This document shows, piece after piece, positions 9,567 to 17,119 of a stretch of DNA of 42,071 bases. A program made the position numbers and the translations under genes. Within the stretch, counting starts at the first letter, position 1; each line of letters begins with the position of its first letter. The stretch is from [Limnothrix rosea] IAM M-220. Lineage in GTDB: Bacteria; Cyanobacteriota; Cyanobacteriia; Cyanobacteriales; MRBY01. The stretch spans positions 1-42,071 of the forward strand of contig NZ_MRBY01000038.1 in assembly GCF_001904615.1 (NCBI RefSeq), in the 5' to 3' direction. Below the pieces are notes generated by a model that worked only from the letters and a program-made list of their open reading frames with translations, made no database searches and had not been told where the DNA came from.

Positions 9567-10313
9567 ATGAAATGGATTGATGGTTGGTATCCAGTAATTC
9601 TCGACCGAGGACTTTTACCTCACGTGCCGCAATTAGTCGAACATCGCAATGGTGAATTTTGTGTTGCGTTAGATCTAGAACCGAGCTTTGTTGCAGAGGC
9701 TTGTCAGCATGGCTATATGCCCATGGGAGAAATAGCCCAAGGCAGACCAATTTTATTAATTAAATCCCATCAAAAGCGGTGTATTTTAGATTTTGAGAAT
9801 TTACATATTTCTCGCAAACTTAAGCGTTATGCCCGCACGCTAACTTTTTACGTTAATCGAGATTTTTCTGAGTGTCTACGACGGATAAAAATTCACTACC
9901 ATCCTGATACTTGGCTAATTAAACCGTTATGCGATGCTCTCATAGCTCTGCATCAAAATCCAATGTCTGGAGTCTCATTTCACTCTATTGAAATTTACGA
10001 TGGCGATAATGTTGTTGCGGGAGAAATTGGTTATACAACAGGTGCTATTTACTCAAGTTTGGCGGGGTTTCATACTCAAAATGGTTCCGGTTCTGTGCAG
10101 CTTGCACTCTTAGGAAAAATCTTAGATGAAAGTGGTTTTGCCTTTTGGGATCTGGGGATGCCGATACCTTATAAAGAATCTTTAGGGGCAAATATTATTA
10201 ACCGGGATATGTTTCTAAAACGCTGGAAAATCAATGGCGATCGCCCTACCCCTGAGTGGTCAGCTTTAATATTAGATACTGCTGAAATTCTTCAAAGGCT
10301 CAGATGCAACTAA
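9567..10313 (+). CDS. Divergent leucyl/phenylalanyl-tRNA-protein transferase-like protein
   Basis: This roughly 248-residue protein resembles Aat, which adds Leu or Phe from aminoacyl-tRNA to N-termini of proteins for N-degron degradation. Aat-like features are the YMPMGEI segment, KSHQKRCILDF, HYHPDTWLI, the ALLGKILDESGF segment and SLGANIINRDMFL. The usual WWSP segment and the GESMFS-like motif before the ALL helix are missing or replaced (SLAGFH). The family fold is therefore likely, but substrate use may differ. I prefer ATG 9567; a TTG at 9552 would add five residues. The gene is divergent from the Uma2 gene, and ends 31 bases before the convergent hydrolase gene. Confidence 0.72.
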   Translation: MKWIDGWYPVILDRGLLPHVPQLVEHRNGEFCVALDLEPSFVAEACQHGYMPMGEIAQGRPILLIKSHQKRCILDFENLHISRKLKRYARTLTFYVNRDFSECLRRIKIHYHPDTWLIKPLCDALIALHQNPMSGVSFHSIEIYDGDNVVAGEIGYTTGAIYSSLAGFHTQNGSGSVQLALLGKILDESGFAFWDLGMPIPYKESLGANIINRDMFLKRWKINGDRPTPEWSALILDTAEILQRLRCN

Positions 10314-10344
10314 GAGTCATAGGCGATCGCCTCTCCAACTCTCC

Positions 10345-11466
10345 TTAATTGATCGCTAAAACTGACATGACATATTCTCCTTGATTGGCGGATTCACTAA
10401 TGGCATGATCCCAGACAATGCCGTCTATCATTGAGTTTATGGTGAGTACTTCTGGCATTTTTCCCTGACGATTAAAACTAAGAATTTCATAGAGTTTTTC
10501 GCCTGTTTTAACCGGACTGCCAAGGGGGAGGCGATCGCCGACCATGCCGCCGACGGTAGCGCGGTAGCGGGTGATATTTTTGCTAGATAAACATTTCGTT
10601 TGGCTGGGCTGGGGTGTTTCAGTAGAGAGGATGCCCCGGTGAGCGAGATAATTTTTAATTCCGGCTAAGCCTCGCGCGATAGATTCCGGGCACATTTTCA
10701 TGCCACTACCGAGTTCTAAAGTGAAGCCATCTATGGGTAAACGCAGCTCTCGCCCGGCTTTGGTAAAGGCTTTTTCTAGCTCAATCCACGGCCAAAGAAA
10801 TGCTTCATCAAAGGCATAGTCGCCGCCTTGTTCGAGCAGAATAGCGTAGTCAAATCCCAACCATCCGGCCTCGGTTTCACGGTTCGGGAAATAGTAAGTA
10901 AAGTCGAGACCGTCATTGCTAGAGCTGTGGATATCAATGAGATAGTCGGCATCGAGACAGAGGCTTTGCAATTTGCTGCGAAAGAGTTCTGGTACAGATA
11001 CACCGCAGGGACGTTCTTGTTTTGCTAATTCCTGTTTAAACGCGGCTAAAATTTGCCCACGGTAGGCTTGGGCGATCGCCCCTTCACTACTCTCAAAATG
11101 CTGTTGGACAAAGTGGGTTAACGCTGCTTTTGTTGGCTCATATTCCCAAAAAATCCGATTCCAATCTTCGCCGCTGTAGGCATGAAACCCGCCCGTGGCA
11201 TAGAAATGACCCCGTTGGTTGGTGGCGAGGGGATTACAGGTGGGTACAATCCAGATTTCTCCGGCGATCGCCTCCTGTGGCACATCACTCAAATATTCGA
11301 TTAACCGATGCACGACGGCATTACCAACAATTTCACAGCCGTGGAGATTCGCCTGAATATAGACTTTTTTACCCGAATTTTGCCCCCGAAATTTATACAC
11401 TTGAATGGCAAGGCGATCGCCCGATGCAAGTTGAAACAGATCGATAGGTTCAATAATGGGAGTCAT
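10345..11466 (-). CDS. Succinylglutamate desuccinylase/aspartoacylase-family zinc hydrolase
   Basis: This is a 373-residue M14-like zinc metalloenzyme of the AstE/aspartoacylase group. Zinc ligands are visible as H42 and E45 in NLHGCE and H180 in LIDIHSSS; the likely catalytic Glu is E251 in LELGSG. The C-terminal 90 residues look like the small beta-rich domain of the family. The substrate is not evident: the group includes acyl-amino-acid hydrolases and carboxypeptidases. The start at 11466 gives MTPIIEPI, with a normal lead-in to the first domain. No functional partner lies next to it. Confidence 0.88.
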   Translation of the reverse strand: MTPIIEPIDLFQLASGDRLAIQVYKFRGQNSGKKVYIQANLHGCEIVGNAVVHRLIEYLSDVPQEAIAGEIWIVPTCNPLATNQRGHFYATGGFHAYSGEDWNRIFWEYEPTKAALTHFVQQHFESSEGAIAQAYRGQILAAFKQELAKQERPCGVSVPELFRSKLQSLCLDADYLIDIHSSSNDGLDFTYYFPNRETEAGWLGFDYAILLEQGGDYAFDEAFLWPWIELEKAFTKAGRELRLPIDGFTLELGSGMKMCPESIARGLAGIKNYLAHRGILSTETPQPSQTKCLSSKNITRYRATVGGMVGDRLPLGSPVKTGEKLYEILSFNRQGKMPEVLTINSMIDGIVWDHAISESANQGEYVMSVLAIN

Positions 11467-11602
11467 GGAGTGTCAGCGTTTCGGATAAATACAACGAAAA
11501 ATCACCCATCAAGCTTATAACAAGGCAACCGTTTTACGGTTCAAAATAGCTATGATCACAACCTAATGCCAATGTATCAATGCAAATTTACGCCGCTGCC
11601 CT

Positions 11603-12073
11603 ATGACTGCTGATTCTCCCTTTACCGCTGCCGAACGTATCGCCTCCCTAAAAGCTGCCGTTATTGGCGGAATATCTGCGGGATTTATCAGCTTCATGAT
11701 CTTGATTTTGCGCCGCGTTTTTGTGTTTGGGTTTGAGGGTTTGTCGTTAACCTTGACCTCAAGCATGGCCACTTTAACGCTGTGCGTAAATACTGTAATT
11801 GTCGGGTTTTCTGGTGCATTATTCGCCTTGGTCTACCGCTATGCCATTCGCCAAGACAAAAATCCTCAACTTAATGCTGGCGTTGTCTTTGCGTTTACTT
11901 TGGTGCGAGGTTTAGCCCTCGTGGATGCCGGGTCGGCGATCGCCCAGAATTTTGTACCCTTTTTCCTTGCCTGTGGTGAAAGTTTGATCATTTTTGGCTT
12001 GACGGCATTGCTCCTGAGCTTCCTGTTGCAACGGCAGTGGCTCACCTATTTCGGACAGAGCATTAATCCTTAG
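11603..12073 (+). CDS. Conserved-looking four-helix membrane protein
   Basis: A 156-residue protein with four hydrophobic segments at about 18-38, 47-75, 90-107 and 120-142, separated by short polar loops. The Gly- and Ala-rich first helix and the YRYAIRQDKNPQL loop are reminiscent of uncharacterised cyanobacterial membrane proteins. I cannot assign a function. It converges on the NACHT gene, with stop codons only three bases apart, and is divergent from the zinc hydrolase gene upstream. Confidence 0.7.
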   Translation: MTADSPFTAAERIASLKAAVIGGISAGFISFMILILRRVFVFGFEGLSLTLTSSMATLTLCVNTVIVGFSGALFALVYRYAIRQDKNPQLNAGVVFAFTLVRGLALVDAGSAIAQNFVPFFLACGESLIIFGLTALLLSFLLQRQWLTYFGQSINP

Positions 12074-12076
12074 ACA

Positions 12077-14917
12077 CTAATTTTTCAGATGCCAGAGGTG
12101 TAAAAACTTGTCGTAATCTAGCTCCTTCGACCATTCCCACAGCAGTTTGTAGCAGGCTCTTTGGCCGGGGGCAGGGGTTTTAGGATTGAGGTAAATGTCG
12201 CGTATTGGGGGCAAGATTTCCGGTAATTGACTTGTTGCCACCAAGTTATCTAGGGTTTCAACGATGAGCTTTAAAGTGGCTTTACGCCGGGCGATCGCCA
12301 AACCTTCGATCAGACTCGGAATAATGATGGGGTGAGGTGGGTCATAATTTGAAAGTTTTACAATTAGAGAAATACGTTTATGGAGGGGCAAATCCGCCTC
12401 TAATTTTCTTAGGATTGTTTCAGTTGCAAATTGTAATTCTTTAGGGGATTTTTGTTTGATTTTGCGGGATTTTGCCCTAGGGGATTTCGCTTTAGTAATT
12501 GTTGGTTTTACATGGGTTTCAACCGCCGTATTTTGGGGCGCAATTAGGGCTAAAGTATCGAGAATATTACCGCGTTGGTGTGTATCAGTAGCTTTTTCGA
12601 GGAGCCTTTCAAGGGTTTGCACGGCAAGGGGATGATTGGGCTGCAATCTTCCCAATCGTAACGCCGCTTTACGCAGAATACTAATGTTTGATTCTGTTTT
12701 GAGCAGGTGCGTCAATGTTTGCAAAACCGTTTCATTATTCGGCTCGATTAATCCCAAACTCCGACAGAGATTTAGTTTTACCGATACATCAATATCTTTT
12801 TGCAATAATTTCTCTAGGGTGGCGATCGCCTTTTTATTAGCAGGATCGTGATTTTTGCCGAGGCTATGGGCAGCAAGCCATTGATCAAAGGGATTTTCGG
12901 TTTGGTCTAAAAAAGTTTCGAGGGCAGGAACCGTCAGTTGGCGATCGCTGCGGGATAGGGCAATACCTGCTTGCTCGACGATGGGAGTGGGTAATATGGG
13001 GGCATTTTGCGGAGTTTCAAAACGCCATTGTACTAATGTTTGAATAACAGCTTTTGCCCTAGAAAAATCAGAAAATTCGGCTAATCCTTTACCCACCAAA
13101 CAAATCGCTTTAAGGTCATAAAATCCGCCACAGGCATCTTGCCAAGTCCATAATATTTCTAAAAAATCTTCTTTTTCTGCCGTTGCAATATCCTCTCGCC
13201 CTAACCACAACAAAATGATTTCTTGCCAGCTATAGTCAAAAATTGGACGGTATATTTTTCCGTTAATATCGAGCTGAATAAAATCCTGCCATTGGGCGAT
13301 CGCCGTTGCAGCAAAATACTCTTGAAAGGTTTGGTGATAGAACCCGTAAATTTTTTCCCCCGTTGTTTCAGAGTGACCCACCACATCAAGCCAACCTAAC
13401 TGCAATGCAAGAGTCAACAAATCAGGATTAATTCGATCAAAGCATTGTTCAATTTCCCGCTGCCGAAACCGAAACCGTTGGGGATAATCTTGCATCCCTT
13501 GTAACGCTAATTGGGCTAAGGCTTGATTGAGATTTTTTTGTTGAATACGAGTCGTCGGAAAAGCATCTTGTTTCCACTCATAAAAAGCCGTTACAAATTG
13601 CCGATATAAAATTGCCTTAGTTGTCGGTAATTTACCTTGGGTAAGCTGCCATATTCGACACAATAGCGTTAAATATAAAGGATGGGCAACCACCGAATGA
13701 ATGCGATGATTGACTGCGCGATATAGTTCTTCTAAAAGGCGATCGCCCAGTGGTAGATTGTGTTGAAACCATTGCCGAACAAAGCATGAAATTTGGTTAT
13801 TATCAGCCCCAAAACTTTGGCAACGATAACTTTCAAAATAGGCAAGGGCATTTTTTCCTGAGTGCCACACCGTATTACGACAGGTCAAAACAATATGGGC
13901 ATTACCGAGCCAACCCTGACATTCCCGCTCTAAATTTGCCGCTGCCCGACTCGAAGTATCACCCATTTCATCGAGGGCATCTAATAATAACCAAACACGA
14001 CCTTGTGCAATTAATCCCACAAATTCGTGGAGTATTTCTGGCTCGATAATAAACTGTTTTAAAACCTTTCTAAGCCAAGTGGTTGTTAAATAATCCTCTA
14101 GCGATCGCCCCTCTAGATCCGCTAAAGAAATCCACACAGGCAAGCAAATTTCAGTGTCGCTGAGATGCAATGCCAATTGCTGTAAAAAAGTCGTTTTTCC
14201 TGTTCCCGGCTCACCAATAATTGCGAATCTTTGGGGTTCCGTAGACCCTCGGTAATTCTCAACAAATGATTGTGGTGTATAGCTAATAAATTCAATTTCT
14301 TCTTCAGCATTACTATCAGAAAAACTATTTTTCACCACACCTAAAGGCACATACAAATCCCCCAGATCAAACTCCATGCCATCACCCGCAGTCAGGGGAT
14401 TACTGGTAAGACGAGTATTCAGTCCATCTCGACAAATTCTGTACCAATTGCGGCGATCGCCCTTTTTTTCTACACCAGAGATTAACGTTTTTTCGGGAGC
14501 CACACCACCAGAACGCCGACTTTCCCAAACCCGCTCAAAACACCCTAAATTGTACTCACGATCCCAGCGATCGCCCCAAAAGGTTAGCGTAAAATGCCAA
14601 TTTTCCGAGCCGCGCGTAATGGTGCGATTGTCCTCAAGAATTTCGAGAAAATTAGTGAAATGCTTGAGCGCCGTTTTAATTTGCGGCAAAGTTAACGGTA
14701 TGTCCGGTGTAGCCAATCGCGATAACGTTTGCAGATAGCGTAATTTCGTTCGTACGACTAATCGCTCGGAAGATTGCCATTGCGTTTCGATTTGGCTCCG
14801 CAGCCGATCAATTTGCTCTTCATCCGCATCAAGGGAATCATTGGCAAAATCCAGCAGGGCAAATAATAACGACCGAGATCGCCCTTTGGGAATAGCTCCA
14901 TAACTTTGCTTCGGCAT
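12077..14917 (-). CDS. NACHT ATPase with HEAT-repeat C-terminus
   Basis: This 946-residue STAND ATPase has three parts. Residues 1-200 form an N-terminal domain seen in cyanobacterial NACHT proteins (FTNFLEILEDNRT, GSENWHFTL, then DLYVPLG just before the ATPase). The NACHT module has Walker A GEPGTGKT at 235-242 and Walker B VWLLLDALDEM near 308-318. Residues from about 640 to the end are alpha-helical HEAT-like repeats, the likely sensor. Bacterial NACHT proteins are known to include antiphage defence members; whether this one acts in defence is inference. It is a single-gene unit lying head-to-head with brnT, 100 bases apart, so the two promoters share one spacer. Confidence 0.85.
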   Translation of the reverse strand: MPKQSYGAIPKGRSRSLLFALLDFANDSLDADEEQIDRLRSQIETQWQSSERLVVRTKLRYLQTLSRLATPDIPLTLPQIKTALKHFTNFLEILEDNRTITRGSENWHFTLTFWGDRWDREYNLGCFERVWESRRSGGVAPEKTLISGVEKKGDRRNWYRICRDGLNTRLTSNPLTAGDGMEFDLGDLYVPLGVVKNSFSDSNAEEEIEFISYTPQSFVENYRGSTEPQRFAIIGEPGTGKTTFLQQLALHLSDTEICLPVWISLADLEGRSLEDYLTTTWLRKVLKQFIIEPEILHEFVGLIAQGRVWLLLDALDEMGDTSSRAAANLERECQGWLGNAHIVLTCRNTVWHSGKNALAYFESYRCQSFGADNNQISCFVRQWFQHNLPLGDRLLEELYRAVNHRIHSVVAHPLYLTLLCRIWQLTQGKLPTTKAILYRQFVTAFYEWKQDAFPTTRIQQKNLNQALAQLALQGMQDYPQRFRFRQREIEQCFDRINPDLLTLALQLGWLDVVGHSETTGEKIYGFYHQTFQEYFAATAIAQWQDFIQLDINGKIYRPIFDYSWQEIILLWLGREDIATAEKEDFLEILWTWQDACGGFYDLKAICLVGKGLAEFSDFSRAKAVIQTLVQWRFETPQNAPILPTPIVEQAGIALSRSDRQLTVPALETFLDQTENPFDQWLAAHSLGKNHDPANKKAIATLEKLLQKDIDVSVKLNLCRSLGLIEPNNETVLQTLTHLLKTESNISILRKAALRLGRLQPNHPLAVQTLERLLEKATDTHQRGNILDTLALIAPQNTAVETHVKPTITKAKSPRAKSRKIKQKSPKELQFATETILRKLEADLPLHKRISLIVKLSNYDPPHPIIIPSLIEGLAIARRKATLKLIVETLDNLVATSQLPEILPPIRDIYLNPKTPAPGQRACYKLLWEWSKELDYDKFLHLWHLKN

Positions 14918-15017
14918 ACTCTCAAGTTTCCCACAAAGTTAGGGAGAATTCTAAAATTCAATAGCGTCATAAAATTATGAGCAGGCTAAAATATAGGGGG
15001 TCATAAAGAAATCACGG

Positions 15018-15290
15018 ATGCCTAACAATCAAAGTTTTGAGTTTGATGAAAACAAAAGCCAGACTAACAAACAAAAACACGGTCTAGATTTCATCGAAGC
15101 TCAAGTACTCTGGGATGATAATGAATTAATTCAAATTAGGGGGACAAGCGACAATGAACCGCGATTTTTGGTTATTGGCAAGATCAAAGATAAATATTGG
15201 ACAGCCGTAATTACTTACCGATTAGATAATATTAGAATTATTTCTGTACGTCGTTCCCGCATTAATGAGATGAGATGGTATGAAAGCTGA
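15018..15290 (+). CDS. brnT: BrnT-family toxin
   Basis: This 90-residue protein matches the BrnT ribonuclease toxin family: FEFDENKSQTNKQKHGLDF at the N-terminus, then FIEAQVLWDD, FLVIGKI and the C-terminal IISVRRSRINE. BrnT has a RelE-like fold and cleaves RNA; its activity is blocked by BrnA. The conserved HG(I/L)DF and RxS/ARR-like segments are both present, so it is probably intact. The antitoxin gene begins 11 bases before its stop. The spacer before it is shared with the NACHT gene in the other direction. Confidence 0.88.
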   Translation: MPNNQSFEFDENKSQTNKQKHGLDFIEAQVLWDDNELIQIRGTSDNEPRFLVIGKIKDKYWTAVITYRLDNIRIISVRRSRINEMRWYES

Positions 15291-15504
15291 AGAGTTTGAT
15301 GCAAAATTTGAAGCTGGTGAGGATATGACGGAGTTTTTGGATTTCTCAACAGCTAGACGACCGAATAGAGAAAAGAAAAAAGTAGAATTGAATTTACCTG
15401 TTTGGATCATTCGAAAGTTAGAGAGTGAAGCGGAAAAAGAAGGGATTTCTATGCAAGTTTATTTAGAAAATTATTTAGCTCAACAGTTAATGACTATTGT
15501 ATAA
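15280..15504 (+). CDS. brnA: BrnA-like / CopG-type antitoxin
   Basis: This 74-residue protein overlaps the end of brnT by 11 bases, the usual BrnT-BrnA order. The N-terminal half is acidic and flexible (EEFDAKFEAGEDM). The C-terminal half has a ribbon-helix-helix look: a beta strand KKVELNLPVWII, then helices through EKEGISMQVYLENYL. Antitoxins of this family bind their own operator, so the shared spacer at 14918-15017 may hold that site; none was identified by eye. Confidence 0.82.
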   Translation: MKAEEFDAKFEAGEDMTEFLDFSTARRPNREKKKVELNLPVWIIRKLESEAEKEGISMQVYLENYLAQQLMTIV

Positions 15505-15654
15505 ATTTGGGTCGGAAAGTTTTTGATAGGCGATCGCCCTTCTCACATCACCCTACCGAGCCTAACTTTTTCTTAACCATTACAAGAATTCTAGATAAGC
15601 GTAAATCCGTAAATGCTACTTTGTTGAGGGGTCAAAGAAAATCAGGAGATTGTG

Positions 15655-16269
15655 GTGTCAGACTGTGGTTGCGCAATAGAAGCGAGAAATGCAAAAGAAC
15701 GTCAAACACTGCTGATTGTCCTTGGGATTAATGCCTTCATGTTTGTCTTCGAGCTGATACTCGGTCTCGTCGCCGAATCTACAGGTTTAATTGCCGATTC
15801 CTTAGACATGTTGGCTGACGCTTGCGTGTATTCCATCAGCCTCTACGCTATCGGCAGAAGCAATATTCTTAAACGCCGAGCAGCGAAATTTAGCGGTATT
15901 GTGCAGTCAGTCCTTGCCTTTTTTGTGATCTTTGAAGCGATTCGACGGTTTATCTTTGGTAGCGAACCTTTAAGCCTATGGATAATTGCCGTGGGTTGTC
16001 TGGCTCTCATTGCCAACTCTATTTGTCTCACCCTCATTTCTAAACACAAAAACGGCGAAGTGCATATGCGAGCATCGGCAATCTTTTCAGCGAATGATGT
16101 CATTGCCAATATCGGTGTAATTCTGTCGGGTGTTCTCGTGTTGCTATTGGACAGTCGCTACCCAGACTTGATCATTGGTCTAATTATTGCGGCGATCGTA
16201 TTTCGCGGTGGTCTAAAAATTATTCAAGAAGCGCAAAAATCAAACTCTACATATAGCGAATCTAGCTAG
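15655..16269 (+). CDS. Cation diffusion facilitator (CDF) family transporter
   Basis: This is a compact CDF transporter of about 204 residues with six hydrophobic segments. The metal-site helices carry ADSLDMLADA (helix 2) and SANDVIANIG (helix 5), the family's paired Asp positions. It lacks the long C-terminal cytosolic domain of YiiP-type members. An N-terminal CGC motif is present and may bind metal. Two GTG codons, at 15652 and 15655, can start it. I choose 15655 because the AGGAG at 15644-15648 is then six bases away rather than three. Metal specificity cannot be read from the sequence. Confidence 0.85.
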   Translation: MSDCGCAIEARNAKERQTLLIVLGINAFMFVFELILGLVAESTGLIADSLDMLADACVYSISLYAIGRSNILKRRAAKFSGIVQSVLAFFVIFEAIRRFIFGSEPLSLWIIAVGCLALIANSICLTLISKHKNGEVHMRASAIFSANDVIANIGVILSGVLVLLLDSRYPDLIIGLIIAAIVFRGGLKIIQEAQKSNSTYSESS

Positions 16270-16474
16270 ATGAATCTATGGTTTCATTCGTTTTTGCTTG
16301 ATGGATATTTACGGTTTCTATAGTGTAATTAGACTAAGTTCATAGACTAAGTTTAGTTTGTTTGATGGTAATCTCCCCCAAATCTCTACAAAGTTAGGGG
16401 GAGACCGCAACTCAAATCATTACCCTCATTTCAAATTGCTTATATAGAAAGAGTTTTCGGCGATCGCCCCACGA
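16270..16474. other. Spacer with a C/G-rich inverted repeat
   Basis: There is no gene here. At 16372-16404 an 8-bp perfect stem (TCTCCCCC with GGGGGAGA) closes a 17-nt loop; it has no T-run after it, so it is not a clear terminator. A short direct repeat (GACTAAGTT) occurs at 16331 and 16344. Confidence 0.5.
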
Positions 16475-16560
16475 TTGGAATAGGGGTAAATAGTGCCCGT
16501 AAATTAAAGACATCGAACGGGACGAGAATTGGAGGTTCGATTCCTCCTCTACTACACCCA
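16475..16560 (+). ncRNA. Orphan tRNA-like T-arm element
   Basis: A perfect T-arm (GGAGG, loop TTCGATT, CCTCC at 16532-16548) is followed by TCTACTACACCCA. Upstream, CCCGT (16496-16500) can pair with ACGGG (16517-16521). No proper D-arm is present, and the only acceptor pairing is weak (TAGT with ACTA, plus GGG with CCC). The Ro-binding-like motif of the next two RNAs is absent. It may be a decayed or divergent third member of the RNA cluster, or a tRNA or tmRNA-tail remnant. Confidence 0.3.
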
Positions 16561-16563
16561 CAA

Positions 16564-16640
16564 CAGATATCAGACATCAGATTTCAGATATCAAGTAACC
16601 AATTCCTGATACCTGATCACTGTTCACTGATACCTGTCCA
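16564..16640. repeat. Heptamer repeat block, left of the first Y RNA
   Basis: The block is built from 7-nt units related to CTGATAC and CTGTTCA, with variants of ATCAGAC at its left side. The orientation is mostly opposite to the block at 16769, so the two can pair across the RNA gene between them. Confidence 0.7.
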
Positions 16641-16641
16641 A

Positions 16642-16768
16642 GAGCGGATAGTTTAATGGCAAAACACCAACACTTCCTTTGTTCACAACTTACCTGAAAA
16701 GGTCGAAGAATCTAAGGTTATCGCCTTCAACGCGGGAGATGGGGGTTCGAATCCCCTTCCGTTCACCA
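16642..16768 (+). ncRNA. tRNA-mimicking Y RNA (YrlA-like), first copy
   Basis: This 127-nt RNA gene has a complete tRNA frame. The acceptor GAGCGGA (16642-16648) pairs fully with TCCGTTC (16758-16764), followed by A and an encoded CCA. The D-arm is GTTT/AAAC around AATGGCA. The T-arm is GGGGG/CCCCT with loop TTCGAAT. The anticodon arm is replaced by about 70 nt. That insert contains the hairpin ACCT-GAAA-AGGT (16692-16703), then CGAAGAAT, enclosed by CCTT/AAGG. GGTCGAAG resembles the Ro-binding strand of animal Y RNAs (GGUCCGAAG). A 7-nt loop CTTCAAC on a CGC/GCG stem follows at 16722-16734 and resembles a real anticodon arm. Bacterial Y RNAs with tRNA domains are an established class lying near Ro60 genes. 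Processing by RNase P/Z and tRNA-type modification are likely but inferred. Confidence 0.85.
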
Positions 16769-16859
16769 AATTCAGTTATCAGTTAACAGTTATCAGTTAA
16801 CAGTTATCAGTTATCAGTTAACAGTCATCAAAATCCTACTGGTCACTAATACCTGATAA
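16769..16859. repeat. Heptamer repeat block between the two Y RNAs
   Basis: Units alternate CAGTTAT and CAGTTAA from about 16774 to 16826, then decay into CTGGTCACTAATACCTGATAA. The left part is in the reverse orientation to the block at 16564 and the tail resembles the complement. Copy number is likely unstable by slippage. Confidence 0.75.
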
Positions 16860-16977
16860 GGGCGGGTAGCTCAGTTGGTAGAGCAGTAATTACCTTTCCT
16901 TAATTTATTTACTCACCTGCAAAGGTCGAAGAATTAAGGGTTACCGGACGGGAGTTCAAGTCTCCCCCCGTCCACCA
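16860..16977 (+). ncRNA. tRNA-mimicking Y RNA (YrlA-like), second copy
   Basis: This 118-nt RNA gene again has a perfect tRNA frame. The acceptor GGGCGGG pairs with CCCGTCC (one G-U), then A and CCA. The D-arm is GCTC/GAGC with loop AGTTGGTA, which is the canonical tRNA sequence. The T-arm is GGGAG/CTCCC with loop TTCAAGT. In place of the anticodon arm, CCTTAATT (16898-16905) pairs with AATTAAGG (16932-16939) and encloses ACCT-GCAA-AGGT (16915-16926), followed by CGAAG. The outer GTAA/TTAC pairing joins this to the tRNA core. ACCTTT (16892-16897) could alternatively pair with AAAGGT (16921-16926), so two folds compete. There is no usable anticodon, so it is not a decoding tRNA. It ends 142 bases before the Ro gene. 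Confidence 0.88.
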
Positions 16978-17097
16978 AATTTAGAGACATCAGACATCAG
17001 ATTACAAATATCCAATCAGTTCACCTCTGATACCCGATACCTGTTCACTGATAACTGTTCACTGATAACTGTTCACTGATACCTGTTCACTGATTTA
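16978..17097. repeat. Heptamer repeat block before the Ro gene
   Basis: It begins with ATCAGAC units, then runs CTGATAC, CTGTTCA and CTGATAA several times up to 17092. This is the complement orientation of the CAGTTAT/CAGTTAA block at 16769, so the second Y RNA sits inside a long imperfect inverted repeat. Confidence 0.75.
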
Positions 17098-17114
17098 TCC
17101 CGCAAGGGACGGAG
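17098..17114 (+). promoter_or_regulatory. GCAA-capped hairpin and Shine-Dalgarno of the Ro gene
   Basis: TCCC-GCAA-GGGA (17098-17109) forms a short GNRA-capped hairpin. GGAG at 17111-17114 lies five bases before ATG 17120, which fixes the start. The hairpin abuts the ribosome site and could influence translation; that is inference. Confidence 0.4.
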
Positions 17115-17119
17115 TTGTT

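Noticed and set aside
15507-15731. 74-residue frame between brnA and the CDF gene
   Set aside because: It overlaps the CDF start in another frame and runs through a HIP1 spacer; no protein-like pattern.
16496-16560. 3' end of tmRNA (ssrA)
   Set aside because: GGGACGAG followed by a TTCGATT T-arm recalls the tmRNA tail, but there are six extra bases before the T-stem, no tag-peptide region and no 5' tmRNA half nearby.
16860-16977. An ordinary tRNA gene with a small intron
   Set aside because: No anticodon stem-loop forms when the insert is removed, the insert is far too short for a group I intron, and the same CGAAG-containing module is present in both RNAs beside a Ro gene.
16564-17097. CRISPR array
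   Set aside because: The repeat units are 7 nt and contiguous, with no unique spacers of constant length and no cas genes.
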